64,000 nt of DNA, from positions 682,001-746,000 of the forward strand of contig JAWKUI010000001.1 in NCBI GenBank assembly GCA_041398705.1. Reading direction: 5' to 3'. Source of the DNA: NORP259 sp041398705 (GTDB taxonomy: Bacteria; Planctomycetota; UBA1135; GCA-002686595). This document shows positions 56,790 to 64,000 of this stretch, one piece after another. Numbering within the stretch: the stretch's first letter is position 1; every line of letters starts with the position of its first letter. The notes under the pieces were generated by a model. It was not told where the DNA came from. It did no database searches and saw only the letters and a program-made list of their open reading frames with translations. The position numbers were made by a program, and so were the translations under genes.

Positions 56790-58415
56790 ATGAAATTGCT
56801 CGCAGCCCTGCTTTTCTGGTTTGCCATCCCGGGTCTCGCCCAGGAAACGCCCGTCCAACTTCCCGAACCTCGGCGCCCCGGAAGCTGGGACGCGGCCAAG
56901 GTCGAGCACCTTTGGAACCGCGCTGCATTCGGTGCGACCACCCAAGAGATCGAGCGCTGGGTTCCCCTGGGACCGGAGGCCCTGGTGGATCGACTGCTCG
57001 GCGGAGCGGGTCCGGATTCCGAGTTCGAGGTCAAGGTCTATCGGGTGGACCGGGACCTCTGGAACCGCTCGACCAACGACGAGCAGATCGAAATGAACCG
57101 CACCGCGGTTCACATTCACAAGGGGTACATCTCCGCCTATGTGCAGTGGTGGATCCAGGAGATGCTCACGGGACCTGATCCACTGCGCGAGCGCATGACG
57201 CTGATCCTGCACGATTGGTTGGTGAGCTCCTTCGATAAGGTGGATGCATCGGACTACTGCATCAACCAGTCCAAGCTGTTCCGTGCCCATGCTTTGGGCA
57301 ACTACGGCGAGTTACTGCGCCAAGTGCTGCGCGATCCGGCGATGCTGGTCTACCTCGACAACATCAGCAACCATAAGCGCAAACCCAATGAGAACCTGGC
57401 GAGGGAACTTCTGGAGCTCTTTGCGCTTGGCGAGGGGAACTACTCGGAGAAGGACATCCAGCAGGCGGCCCGTGCGTTGACCGGATTCACGGTGCGCCAT
57501 GAGGCGTTCTACTTTGCCGTTGACATGCACGACTCGGAGTTCAAGTCCGTACTCGGCGTAAGCAATCGCATGGCCGCGGATGAATTGGTCGGTGTGCTGC
57601 TCGATCAGGAGGCCTGCGCCCGCTACGTGGCCGGCCGCCTGATCATGGAGTTTGAAGGCTTGGAGCCTGCGGAAGCCCGATTGCAGGAATACGCGCGTTT
57701 CCTCAGGGAAAACGGCTATGAGTTCCGCCCCTTCCTGCGCCGGCTGTTCCTCGATGAGGCCTTCTACCGCGAAGAGGTACTCGGCACGAAGGTCCTGAGT
57801 CCGATTGAGTATCTGGTTGGCGGGGCCCGGCGTATCCAATCCAATGCCTCACCCAGGCTCCTCGAACTGGCCAGCGGAAGCCTCGGCCAGAATCTGCTGC
57901 ATCCACCCAGCGTTAAGGGATGGGATGACGGCATGGCCTGGATCACCGAGTCCTCTTTGATGATGCGTTCGAACATCTGGGGCGTAGCTTTGCGTGAGGT
58001 CGATATGGTTGCGCTGAAGGCCAGCATTGATGAAGCCATCGAGATGATGGACACGATGATGGGAGACAACCCAATGGGGGCGGAAGGCAGAGAACGCTCC
58101 CGGGGTGGGCCGCTGGCGCGTTTCCTCGCCGATGCCAGCAAGGAGGATTTGTTCGTCAAGCTGCCCATCCAGGCCTGGATCGAGGGCCCGGCGGGACGCA
58201 CGGACGCGACCCTCGCCTCGTTCCTACTGGAGGAAATCCTTGCGATTCCTGTGCCGGAAAACACGGAGCGTCGCCTGCGAGAGATTCTGGCCGAAGGGCG
58301 CAAGGAGCTGGGCATTCCCCCCGGCAAGTACCGCAATCAGCTGGAGAAGTCCGAAATCTTGATCCGGCGCATGGTGCACTGGATCCTCTCGCTCCCGGAG
58401 GCGCACCTTGGTTGA
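56790..58415 (+). CDS. DUF1800 family secreted protein
   Basis: The 541-residue protein has a Sec signal (MKLLAALLFWFAIPGLAQ). Family landmarks follow: HLWNRAAFGAT, then LRERMTLILHDWLVSSFDK, then LGNYGELLRQVLRDPAML, KPNENLARELLELFALG, and YSEKDIQQAARALTGF. DUF1800 proteins are abundant in Planctomycetota and some other bacteria and lack a defined activity. They are usually encoded beside a DUF1501 protein, as here. The stop overlaps the next start by eight bases, so the pair is translationally coupled. Confidence 0.93.
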   Translation: MKLLAALLFWFAIPGLAQETPVQLPEPRRPGSWDAAKVEHLWNRAAFGATTQEIERWVPLGPEALVDRLLGGAGPDSEFEVKVYRVDRDLWNRSTNDEQIEMNRTAVHIHKGYISAYVQWWIQEMLTGPDPLRERMTLILHDWLVSSFDKVDASDYCINQSKLFRAHALGNYGELLRQVLRDPAMLVYLDNISNHKRKPNENLARELLELFALGEGNYSEKDIQQAARALTGFTVRHEAFYFAVDMHDSEFKSVLGVSNRMAADELVGVLLDQEACARYVAGRLIMEFEGLEPAEARLQEYARFLRENGYEFRPFLRRLFLDEAFYREEVLGTKVLSPIEYLVGGARRIQSNASPRLLELASGSLGQNLLHPPSVKGWDDGMAWITESSLMMRSNIWGVALREVDMVALKASIDEAIEMMDTMMGDNPMGAEGRERSRGGPLARFLADASKEDLFVKLPIQAWIEGPAGRTDATLASFLLEEILAIPVPENTERRLREILAEGRKELGIPPGKYRNQLEKSEILIRRMVHWILSLPEAHLG

Positions 58416-59637
58416 TTCGCACATGTCCGGTGGTTTGACGCGGCGCGAACTGCTCAAGTCCACCGCCGCGATGGGGGCCTTGTTCGGGACGCGCGCCTGG
58501 GCCGCGGGGCTCCCAGAGGACAAGTTGCAGCGCGCCTACCGCCCCTTGATCCTCATCGAGGTGCGGGGTGGACATGACGGCCTGGCCGCTGTCGTGCCGG
58601 CTTCCCAGCCGATGTTGAAGCGCTTGCGCCCCACCCTGTCGCGCTCCGCGGGAGATGGGTTGCAACTGGATGCTGAGCACTGGATGGGCAAGAGTCTCGG
58701 GGCACTGGCACGGACGTTCCAGGCGGGCAAGCTTGCGATCGTAGAAGGCGTCGGCATCCCGGGATCGGCCCGTTCTCACTTCCGGGCGGCCGACATCTGG
58801 TACAGCGCCGACCCGGAACGTGGGCTAGTCAATGGCGGTTGGATCGCCCGCCTCGGAGACCTCGCCTGGGCCGAACGGGGCAGCGATGCGGTTGTGCACT
58901 TCGGATCGGATCCGAGCCGCGCCCACTTCTCTTCGACGCGTACCGCACTGGTTGTGGAGAATCCCGCACACTTCGCAAGCCTCGGCAAGGGCCCGGCCGA
59001 TGAGCCGAGCAAATCACCCCGGCGTAAGGCGAAACCCGACCCGCGTCAGGAGGCAATCGATCGAATCCGCGTCGTCGCGGAGCGGGCGGACCGGCAATCT
59101 CTACGGGTGCGCGCAGCCACCGCAGGTTACAGGACTCCGGTGGAGTATCCGCTGTCCCGGATTGCCAGCAACTTGCGGGATATCGCTGCCCTGCTTTTTC
59201 TGCCAGACGACCAGCCTGCCTACGTGTTGTCTACGGCACATGGCGGATTCGATACCCACGCGCGCCAGGAGGCGGGGTTGTCCCGTCCGCAGGTCGAGTT
59301 GGACCAAGCGCTCGCGGCGCTGATGGCGGATCTTGGCCGCAGCGAACTGGGGCAACAGGCGGTGGTTGTCGTTTACTCCGAATTCGGGCGGCGGGCCGCA
59401 GAGAACGGCAGCCAAGGTACGGACCATGGCAAAGCCGGGCCGGTGTTCGTGCTTGGCCACCAGGTCCAGGGCGGCTTCTACGGCCAGGCGCCGGACCTTG
59501 AGAACCTCGACGAAGGGGATGTGCGCGTGACCTGCGACTTCCGCTCGATCTACGCCACGCTCATAGAGGGGATCTTCCAGCGCGATAGCGCCAAGGTCCT
59601 CGGCGGCAAACACGCGATCGTACCGTTCCTCGCGTGA
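58408..59637 (+). CDS. DUF1501 family protein with Tat signal
   Basis: The 409-residue protein partners with DUF1800. The start is a TTG at 58408, preferred because GGAGG lies six bases upstream; an ATG at 58423 would remove five residues. A twin-arginine motif TRRELLK (arginines 12-13) precedes a hydrophobic stretch, so it is probably exported folded. The body has ILIEVRGGHDGLAAVVP, EGVGIPGSARSHFRAADIW, STAHGGFDTHARQ and VVYSEFGRR, all typical of DUF1501. The fold is related to sulfatase/alkaline-phosphatase-like proteins. The substrate is unknown. Confidence 0.92.
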   Translation: MVDSHMSGGLTRRELLKSTAAMGALFGTRAWAAGLPEDKLQRAYRPLILIEVRGGHDGLAAVVPASQPMLKRLRPTLSRSAGDGLQLDAEHWMGKSLGALARTFQAGKLAIVEGVGIPGSARSHFRAADIWYSADPERGLVNGGWIARLGDLAWAERGSDAVVHFGSDPSRAHFSSTRTALVVENPAHFASLGKGPADEPSKSPRRKAKPDPRQEAIDRIRVVAERADRQSLRVRAATAGYRTPVEYPLSRIASNLRDIAALLFLPDDQPAYVLSTAHGGFDTHARQEAGLSRPQVELDQALAALMADLGRSELGQQAVVVVYSEFGRRAAENGSQGTDHGKAGPVFVLGHQVQGGFYGQAPDLENLDEGDVRVTCDFRSIYATLIEGIFQRDSAKVLGGKHAIVPFLA

Positions 59638-59644
59638 ATGCCGC

Positions 59645-60067
59645 TCAGGCGGCAGAAAGGCCCGCATGCAGCCGTAGGATCGCCTGCCGATCGACTTCCA
59701 GCCCCAGGCTCGGGTAGGCCTGGGCGAAATCCAACCAGCGGAAGTCCGCCCAATGGCGGCGCAGCAGGCCGCGGTCGATGGACGCGTTGCACTCGTAGCC
59801 GAAGTTCCACTCGACGATCTCCTCATCGCCGAGCACCCACAATTCCGGCTGCTGCAGGTCGATGACCTTGCCCGGTGTCGTGACGCCTAGGTCGGCGCGG
59901 GCATGGCGGCGGATGGCGCCTTCGAGTTTCTCGCCCAAACCCAACGCACTATGCAGGGGGCCCCAAAGGGACTCGATCCCTTGACTAGGCTTCAACAGCA
60001 GATAGCGGAACTGCTGTTCTTCGAACCGATAGAAGAAGATCCGGAGGCGATGTTGCAGGTCACCCAT
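59645..60067 (-). CDS. Nudix-like protein with degenerate catalytic box
   Basis: The 140-residue protein has a Nudix-type outline: a strand LRIFFYRFEEQQFRYLLL, then GPLHSALGLGEKLEGAIRRHARADLGV. In this segment the Nudix box REUxEE is replaced by RHARAD, so the catalytic glutamates are missing. The rest (ELWVLGDEEIVEWNFGYEC, WADFRWLDFAQA) fits a Nudix beta-sandwich. It may be a non-catalytic ligand-binding relative or a distinct small fold. It ends eight bases from the convergent DUF1501 gene and is divergent from folC. Confidence 0.55.
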   Translation of the reverse strand: MGDLQHRLRIFFYRFEEQQFRYLLLKPSQGIESLWGPLHSALGLGEKLEGAIRRHARADLGVTTPGKVIDLQQPELWVLGDEEIVEWNFGYECNASIDRGLLRRHWADFRWLDFAQAYPSLGLEVDRQAILRLHAGLSAA

Positions 60068-60238
60068 GGCTTTCCATTGAGGGCCTCGCGCCGGGACCTG
60101 GTGGTGCGAGCACCCTGACTCTTTGGTATCGGTAGCCGGACGATCGGTTGCACCCGATTTCCCAGGTTGACTCAAATCGGTGAGGCTTTCCGGGCCCCGG
60201 GACTGGACGTTCCGTCCAAAATCGGTACATCAACCCCC

Positions 60239-61528
60239 ATGGCTACGCCCGAATTGCAGTCCGCGCTCGACCGGCTCAACGCGCGCATCAACTGGGAAAA
60301 GAAGCTGCGCAGTGGTGCGATGCGGGTCGACCTAGCGCCGATGCTCGACCTTTGCGAGCGATTGGGGCACCCGGAACGGCGGTATCGCGTCGTGCATGTG
60401 GCCGGCTCCAAGGGCAAGGGATCGGTCTCGCGTTTGATCGGCGAAGGGCTGCGCGAAGCCGGGCAGCGTGTCGGCGTCTATGCCTCGCCGCACGTCGAGC
60501 GTATCCACGAACGCATCGCGATCGATGGGGTCTGGATCGATGATGGGCTCTTGGGCCGGTGCCTCGAGCGGGTGCTGGCCCTGCGCGACGCGGCGGAAGC
60601 CGAAGGAACTCCCGCGGGAGGCGCGACTTGGTTCGACTTGGTTACCGCGACCGCGCTGCAGGCGTTTGCCGAGACCCAAGTGGATTGGGCAGTGGTCGAA
60701 GTGGGCCTCGGAGGGCGGCTCGATTCCACCAACGTGGTGCGCGGCGCACTTTGTGTGATCACGAGCATCGAACTCGAGCACACCGATATCCTAGGACCCG
60801 ATCGGCGGAGCATTGCGCGCGAGAAGGCGGGCATCTTGAAGCCGGGTAGCGTGCTTGCACTTGGGGTGGCACCCAAGCGCGGTCTGCCGATGGAGCAAGA
60901 CGCGTACGCCGAGATCGCGCGCATCGCGGGCAATCTCGGGGTCTATTGGGAGGTAGCCGCGCCCGGCGGTCCGTTTGCTGCGCGCAATCAGGCTCTGGCG
61001 CGGCTCGGACTCGATCTGCTCGGGGCCCGCGGGGTTCAAGGGTTGTCCGGGGCTCGACTGACCCCGGCGGCGATCGCCCGGGCCGTGCTTCCCGGCAGGC
61101 TGGAAAAGACTTCCAAATCCGGAGTGCCCGTGGTTCTCGATGGGGCGCACGTGGCGAGCAGCGTGGCGGATGCTCTGGAGGAGCTGCAGCAGGATGCCGC
61201 ATTGCGCGGATTGCCCCGGGTCGTCCTGGCTCTGGGTCAGGACAAGGATGCAGCGGCCATTCTCAAGACCCTCGTTGGCACAGTCGATAGGGTGTATTGC
61301 ACCTCGGTAGAAGGCAGCCTCCACCGCAATCCCGAAGAACTGGCCGATCAGGCACGCGCCGCGGGGCTTTCCGCCGCGTCTGCCGGGTCTCCCCCCGCCG
61401 CCCTCGCCTCGGCCCTGGCCGACGCAGGCGATTCCGGCTGGGTGCTGGTGATCGGTTCCCTGCACTTGGTGGGTGCCCTACGCGGCCTGCTGGTCGCTCC
61501 CCCGGGATCCCAAAGCACCCATGACTAG
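60239..61528 (+). CDS. folC: Bifunctional folylpolyglutamate / dihydrofolate synthase
   Basis: FolC ligates glutamate to dihydropteroate and extends polyglutamate tails on folates, using ATP. The 429 residues contain the P-loop GSKGKGS at 56-62, the omega-loop region SPHVERIHERI, GLGGRLDSTNVV, and IELEHTDILG with its metal-site histidine. The C-terminal domain has VVLDGAHVASSV and ALGQDKDAAAI. The start at 60239 begins MATPELQSALDRLN, as in the family; an upstream in-frame ATG adds a non-conserved leader. The stop overlaps the next gene by eight bases. Confidence 0.95.
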   Translation: MATPELQSALDRLNARINWEKKLRSGAMRVDLAPMLDLCERLGHPERRYRVVHVAGSKGKGSVSRLIGEGLREAGQRVGVYASPHVERIHERIAIDGVWIDDGLLGRCLERVLALRDAAEAEGTPAGGATWFDLVTATALQAFAETQVDWAVVEVGLGGRLDSTNVVRGALCVITSIELEHTDILGPDRRSIAREKAGILKPGSVLALGVAPKRGLPMEQDAYAEIARIAGNLGVYWEVAAPGGPFAARNQALARLGLDLLGARGVQGLSGARLTPAAIARAVLPGRLEKTSKSGVPVVLDGAHVASSVADALEELQQDAALRGLPRVVLALGQDKDAAAILKTLVGTVDRVYCTSVEGSLHRNPEELADQARAAGLSAASAGSPPAALASALADAGDSGWVLVIGSLHLVGALRGLLVAPPGSQSTHD

Positions 61529-62030
61529 TCTGCGCAGCGACCTGATCCTGACTACCTCGTTCCTCATCAAGGGCAACGTGGATGGCAAGTACACCCGCCT
61601 CTCCAAACTGCTGGATGAGCACGAACGGCAATTCGTGTCCCTGCGCGATGTGATCCTCGTGGATCTCAACTCCCGCGAGCGCATCCCGACCCCGCAGTTG
61701 CACGTGAACGTGAGCGAGATCCTCCTGGCCCATGAGTTCCTCGACGAGGCGGGCGACGAGACCCGGCGCGAGCTGGCCCGGGACCAATCGGCGGACCTGC
61801 AGCGGGTGCGCCTGTTCTTCACGGGATCGCTGAACATCGAGCTCGCCGGGGACATCCGTCCGCGGGCCTACGAGAACTCGGACAAGGCTACGCGCCGATT
61901 CTTCGTGATGCGCGACCCCAAAGTGCGCGGTTTCAAACACCACGACGATGACCACCTCAAGAAGCTGCTGGATTTGCCCTACGCGATCCTCAACAAGCAG
62001 CGTTTGAGCTACGTCTACGACTTCAATTGA
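61521..62030 (+). CDS. Hypothetical small soluble protein coupled to folC
   Basis: The 169-residue protein is acidic to neutral and predicted soluble, with no signal or membrane helix. Visible patterns are an N-terminal beta-rich stretch (SDLILTTSFLIKGNV), a central helical section (SEILLAHEFLDEAGDETRREL), and a C-terminus ending LLDLPYAILNKQRLSYVYDFN. I do not recognise a family. It starts within the last eight bases of folC (ATGACTAG), so it is translationally coupled. A terminator follows, so folC and this gene end the transcription unit. Confidence 0.65.
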   Translation: MTSLRSDLILTTSFLIKGNVDGKYTRLSKLLDEHERQFVSLRDVILVDLNSRERIPTPQLHVNVSEILLAHEFLDEAGDETRRELARDQSADLQRVRLFFTGSLNIELAGDIRPRAYENSDKATRRFFVMRDPKVRGFKHHDDDHLKKLLDLPYAILNKQRLSYVYDFN

Positions 62031-62067
62031 GCTTTGCCCAGCGGGCAATCGCAGCGTGCCGAACGAA

Positions 62068-62099
62068 CCGGGGGGCCCTCAGGCCCCCCGGAGTGTTTT
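62068..62099 (+). terminator. Terminator after the folC unit
   Basis: A perfect ten-base stem, CCGGGGGGCC with loop CTCA, is followed by GAGTGTTTTC. It lies 38 bases after the stop of the small hypothetical gene. Confidence 0.88.
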
Positions 62100-62102
62100 C
62101 AG

Positions 62103-62119
62103 GCGGGGCGCCGCCCCGC
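62103..62119 (-). terminator. Possible terminator of the hybrid kinase gene
   Basis: GCGGGGC and GCCCCGC form a seven-base stem on a three-base loop, 13 bases past the kinase stop on the minus strand. No T tract is evident, so it may work together with the neighbouring hairpin at 62068-62099. Confidence 0.4.
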
Positions 62120-62131
62120 GTTGTCCGCGCC

Positions 62132-64000
62132 TCAGGCCGACTCGCGGCGTTCACCGCTGGCGAACTGCTGCTGCAATACGGCTTGCAGTTCCACCGGGTT
62201 CACGGGTTTGGCCAGGTGCGCGAGGGCGCCGCTGCCGGGAGCCGCTTCCGGGCCCAGGGTCACGACGGCCAGGCCGCGCTGCATGATTGCGGGCAGCACG
62301 GTTTCGGCGGCGCAGGGCAGGCCGAGGTCGAGCACCACGAGCCCGAAGGCGATTTGATCGAGGGCCGCGGTGGCGTCGTCGGCGGAGTCCACCACCTCGC
62401 ACTCCAAGCCGCCGGTTTGGATCGTGCGCTGCAGCATGCGAGCCCCGATCGCATTGCCCTCGACGAGGAGGACCACGCGTGGAGCGGCCGTTGCGGGCGC
62501 GGATGAGGCAGGGGCTGGGGCCGGGGTAGCCGCGACGGGGCCTTCGCTGAGGAAGGCCGAGCGCAGCTCGTCCAGGGGGTTCGAACTCGCCGGCGGGGGC
62601 GCGGCGGCGAGCGGGCAGTAGCGATCCAGGATGGCTTCGAGGTCGCTCAGCGACACGGGCTTGAGCAGGACCCCGTCCGCGCCCGCTTCTTCGAACTGTT
62701 CCTGCTCGCCGGAGGCCATGCCCGCCGTCAGGCCGATGATCGGAGTCGGGCGGTCCGTGTCGCGACGCGTGAATTGCCGCATACGCAGGGTCGCTCCGAT
62801 GCCATCGAGTCGCGGCATGCGCAAGTCCATCAGCACGAGGTGGATGCCCCCTTGGGCATAGATCTCGAGTGCCTGGACGCCGTCAGCGGCCAACAGGCAA
62901 CAGTATCCCCGGCGTTCGAGCTGCTTCTGCAGCACGATTCGGTTGGTCTCGTTGTCGTCGACGATCAGGATCGTCGGAGGTTTGGTAGGAGCGGAGGCGG
63001 GCGTCGGCGCAGGCGCGGGAGCCGCGGGCACGACTAGATGTGCGGCGGTCTGGTGCAGGGCCGGAGCAGGCGCTGCAACCTTCGCACCCTTGCCACCCAC
63101 ATAACGAGTGATCAGCTCCGTCAGGCTTTGCAGCGTAACCGGCTTGGGGCAATACTCGTCCGCTCCGGCCGCCAAGCAGAGATCGCGGTCCTGGGTCCGC
63201 GTGTTCGCCGTCAACGCGACGATCGGCACATGGTTGCCGGTGGTGCGCTCGTGCAAGCGGATGCGCTCGGTGGCCTCAAGGCCATCCATCAGCGGCATCA
63301 TGATGTCCATCAGAATCAGGTCGAAGTGCCGCTCCGAATGCGAAACGACCGCATCGCGACCGTTCTCGACGAGTTCGTAGGAGTGCCCGAGTTTGCCGAG
63401 CAAAGTCGTGACGAACTTCTGGTTCGCCGGGTCGTCTTCAGCGACCAGGACATTGGCTTGAATTCGGGTCGTTGCGGTAGATTGCGGTCGAATCGCCGTG
63501 CGCGCCAGGTTTTCGGCGTCCAGGGGCCGAAGGGCCTTCTGGGTCATTTTGGCCAAGGACGTGTGCTTGACCGGCTTGGTGAGATACCCAGCTAGGCCAA
63601 CCGCCGTCAGTCGGCGCGCCAAAGAAGCGTCGGCGATCGAGGTCAGCAGGATCACAGGCAAGCGCTGCAGGCTTGGGCTGGCGAGCAGCGAATGCACGAC
63701 TTGCTCGCCGTCCATGCCCGGCATCTGATAGTCGAGGTACACGAGATCCCAGTTGGAAGGTTCGTTCTCGAGCATGCCCAGGGCCTCATGCCCGGTGCGC
63801 GCCTCGTCCGCCACCCCGCCCCAGGCCTCAACCCGGTGGCGCAGGAACTTGCGGTTCGTCTCGTTGTCGTCGACGATCAGAATCCGGCGCCCAGAGAGCA
63901 TGGTTTCGAGCGGAATCTCCTGTTCGGCGATGATCTCGAGCGGCAGGGTGAACCAGAAGGTCGAACCCTTGCCTTCGATACTCTGCACACCCATCTCGCC
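62132..64000 (-). CDS. Hybrid sensor histidine kinase with four receiver domains, partial
   Basis: The gene enters from beyond the window. The first visible residues are the end of a HATPase domain (GEMGVQSIEGKGSTFWFTLPL). Four receiver-type domains follow. REC1 is near residues 37-155 (ILIVDDN, VYLDYQMPG, LTKPVK), REC2 near 180-300 (VLVAEDD, ILMDIMMP, CPKPV), and REC3 near 340-460 (ILIVDDN, VLMDLRMP, LLKPVS). REC4, near 505-615, is degenerate: its pocket reads LLVEGN instead of paired acids, although VVLDLGLP and AKPVNP remain. Ala/Pro-rich linkers separate REC2-REC4. Such proteins run multi-step phosphorelays. No output domain is seen; the input domain is outside the window. Confidence 0.9.
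   Translation of the reverse strand, partial: GEMGVQSIEGKGSTFWFTLPLEIIAEQEIPLETMLSGRRILIVDDNETNRKFLRHRVEAWGGVADEARTGHEALGMLENEPSNWDLVYLDYQMPGMDGEQVVHSLLASPSLQRLPVILLTSIADASLARRLTAVGLAGYLTKPVKHTSLAKMTQKALRPLDAENLARTAIRPQSTATTRIQANVLVAEDDPANQKFVTTLLGKLGHSYELVENGRDAVVSHSERHFDLILMDIMMPLMDGLEATERIRLHERTTGNHVPIVALTANTRTQDRDLCLAAGADEYCPKPVTLQSLTELITRYVGGKGAKVAAPAPALHQTAAHLVVPAAPAPAPTPASAPTKPPTILIVDDNETNRIVLQKQLERRGYCCLLAADGVQALEIYAQGGIHLVLMDLRMPRLDGIGATLRMRQFTRRDTDRPTPIIGLTAGMASGEQEQFEEAGADGVLLKPVSLSDLEAILDRYCPLAAAPPPASSNPLDELRSAFLSEGPVAATPAPAPASSAPATAAPRVVLLVEGNAIGARMLQRTIQTGGLECEVVDSADDATAALDQIAFGLVVLDLGLPCAAETVLPAIMQRGLAVVTLGPEAAPGSGALAHLAKPVNPVELQAVLQQQFASGERRESA

Overview
The window is high-GC DNA that is densely coding on both strands. 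It carries about 46 protein-coding genes and no rRNA, tRNA, CRISPR array or recognisable insertion sequence. The cell envelope is Gram-negative in type: lipoproteins, Tat and Sec signals, a beta-barrel-like protein and large extracytoplasmic proteins. Several features point to Planctomycetota or a close relative: an adjacent DUF1800/DUF1501 pair, a sigma factor next to an anti-sigma/VWA fusion, many secreted carboxypeptidase-regulatory-like (CarboxypepD_reg) proteins, and few Shine-Dalgarno sites. This placement is inference; no marker rRNA is present.

Layout. 1-15.2 kb is mostly core metabolism: class II fructose-bisphosphate aldolase, carB, a polytopic membrane protein, an S41 protease with a beta-barrel lipoprotein, aroB, a class-I amidotransferase, a Ca2+/cation antiporter, an agmatinase-family enzyme and an NHL-like propeller. 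15.5-19.4 kb holds an ECF sigma factor followed by a 1087-residue anti-sigma/VWA fusion. 19.5-31.1 kb is a minus-strand tandem array of five large envelope proteins built from CarboxypepD_reg/Ig-like repeats. One of them has a 3' end broken by four successive frameshifts. 31.4-36.7 kb is a mixed region with an esterase, DUF423, a lipoprotein pyrophosphatase and small membrane proteins. It also holds a dispersed palindromic repeat and two more frameshifted genes (ppa and a CPXCG-type gene).

36.7-41.0 kb is a biotin operon, bioB then a bioF-bioD fusion then bioA. The end of bioA runs into the dispersed repeat. 41.0-43.2 kb has tryptophan 2,3-dioxygenase and a YeiH-type transporter. 43.3-52.9 kb is a complete phosphate regulon in the order phoB-phoR-pstS-pstC-pstA-pstB-phoU. 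PhoR senses, PhoB regulates, PstS binds phosphate, PstCAB imports it, and PhoU links transport to signalling. PstC and PstA both carry unusually large extracytoplasmic insertions. 53.0-64.0 kb has a papain-like protease/alpha-beta hydrolase fusion, a UbiD-family decarboxylase, the DUF1800/DUF1501 pair, a degenerate Nudix-like protein, folC with a small partner, and the end of a hybrid histidine kinase with four receiver domains.

The most interesting points are the protease-hydrolase fusion, the enlarged Pst permeases, the sigma/anti-sigma-VWA unit, the bioF-bioD fusion, the paralogous envelope array, and the repeat that supplies the end of bioA. Six single-base deletions are inferred at three loci. 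They either mark local gene decay or uncorrected assembly errors, and raw reads would settle which.
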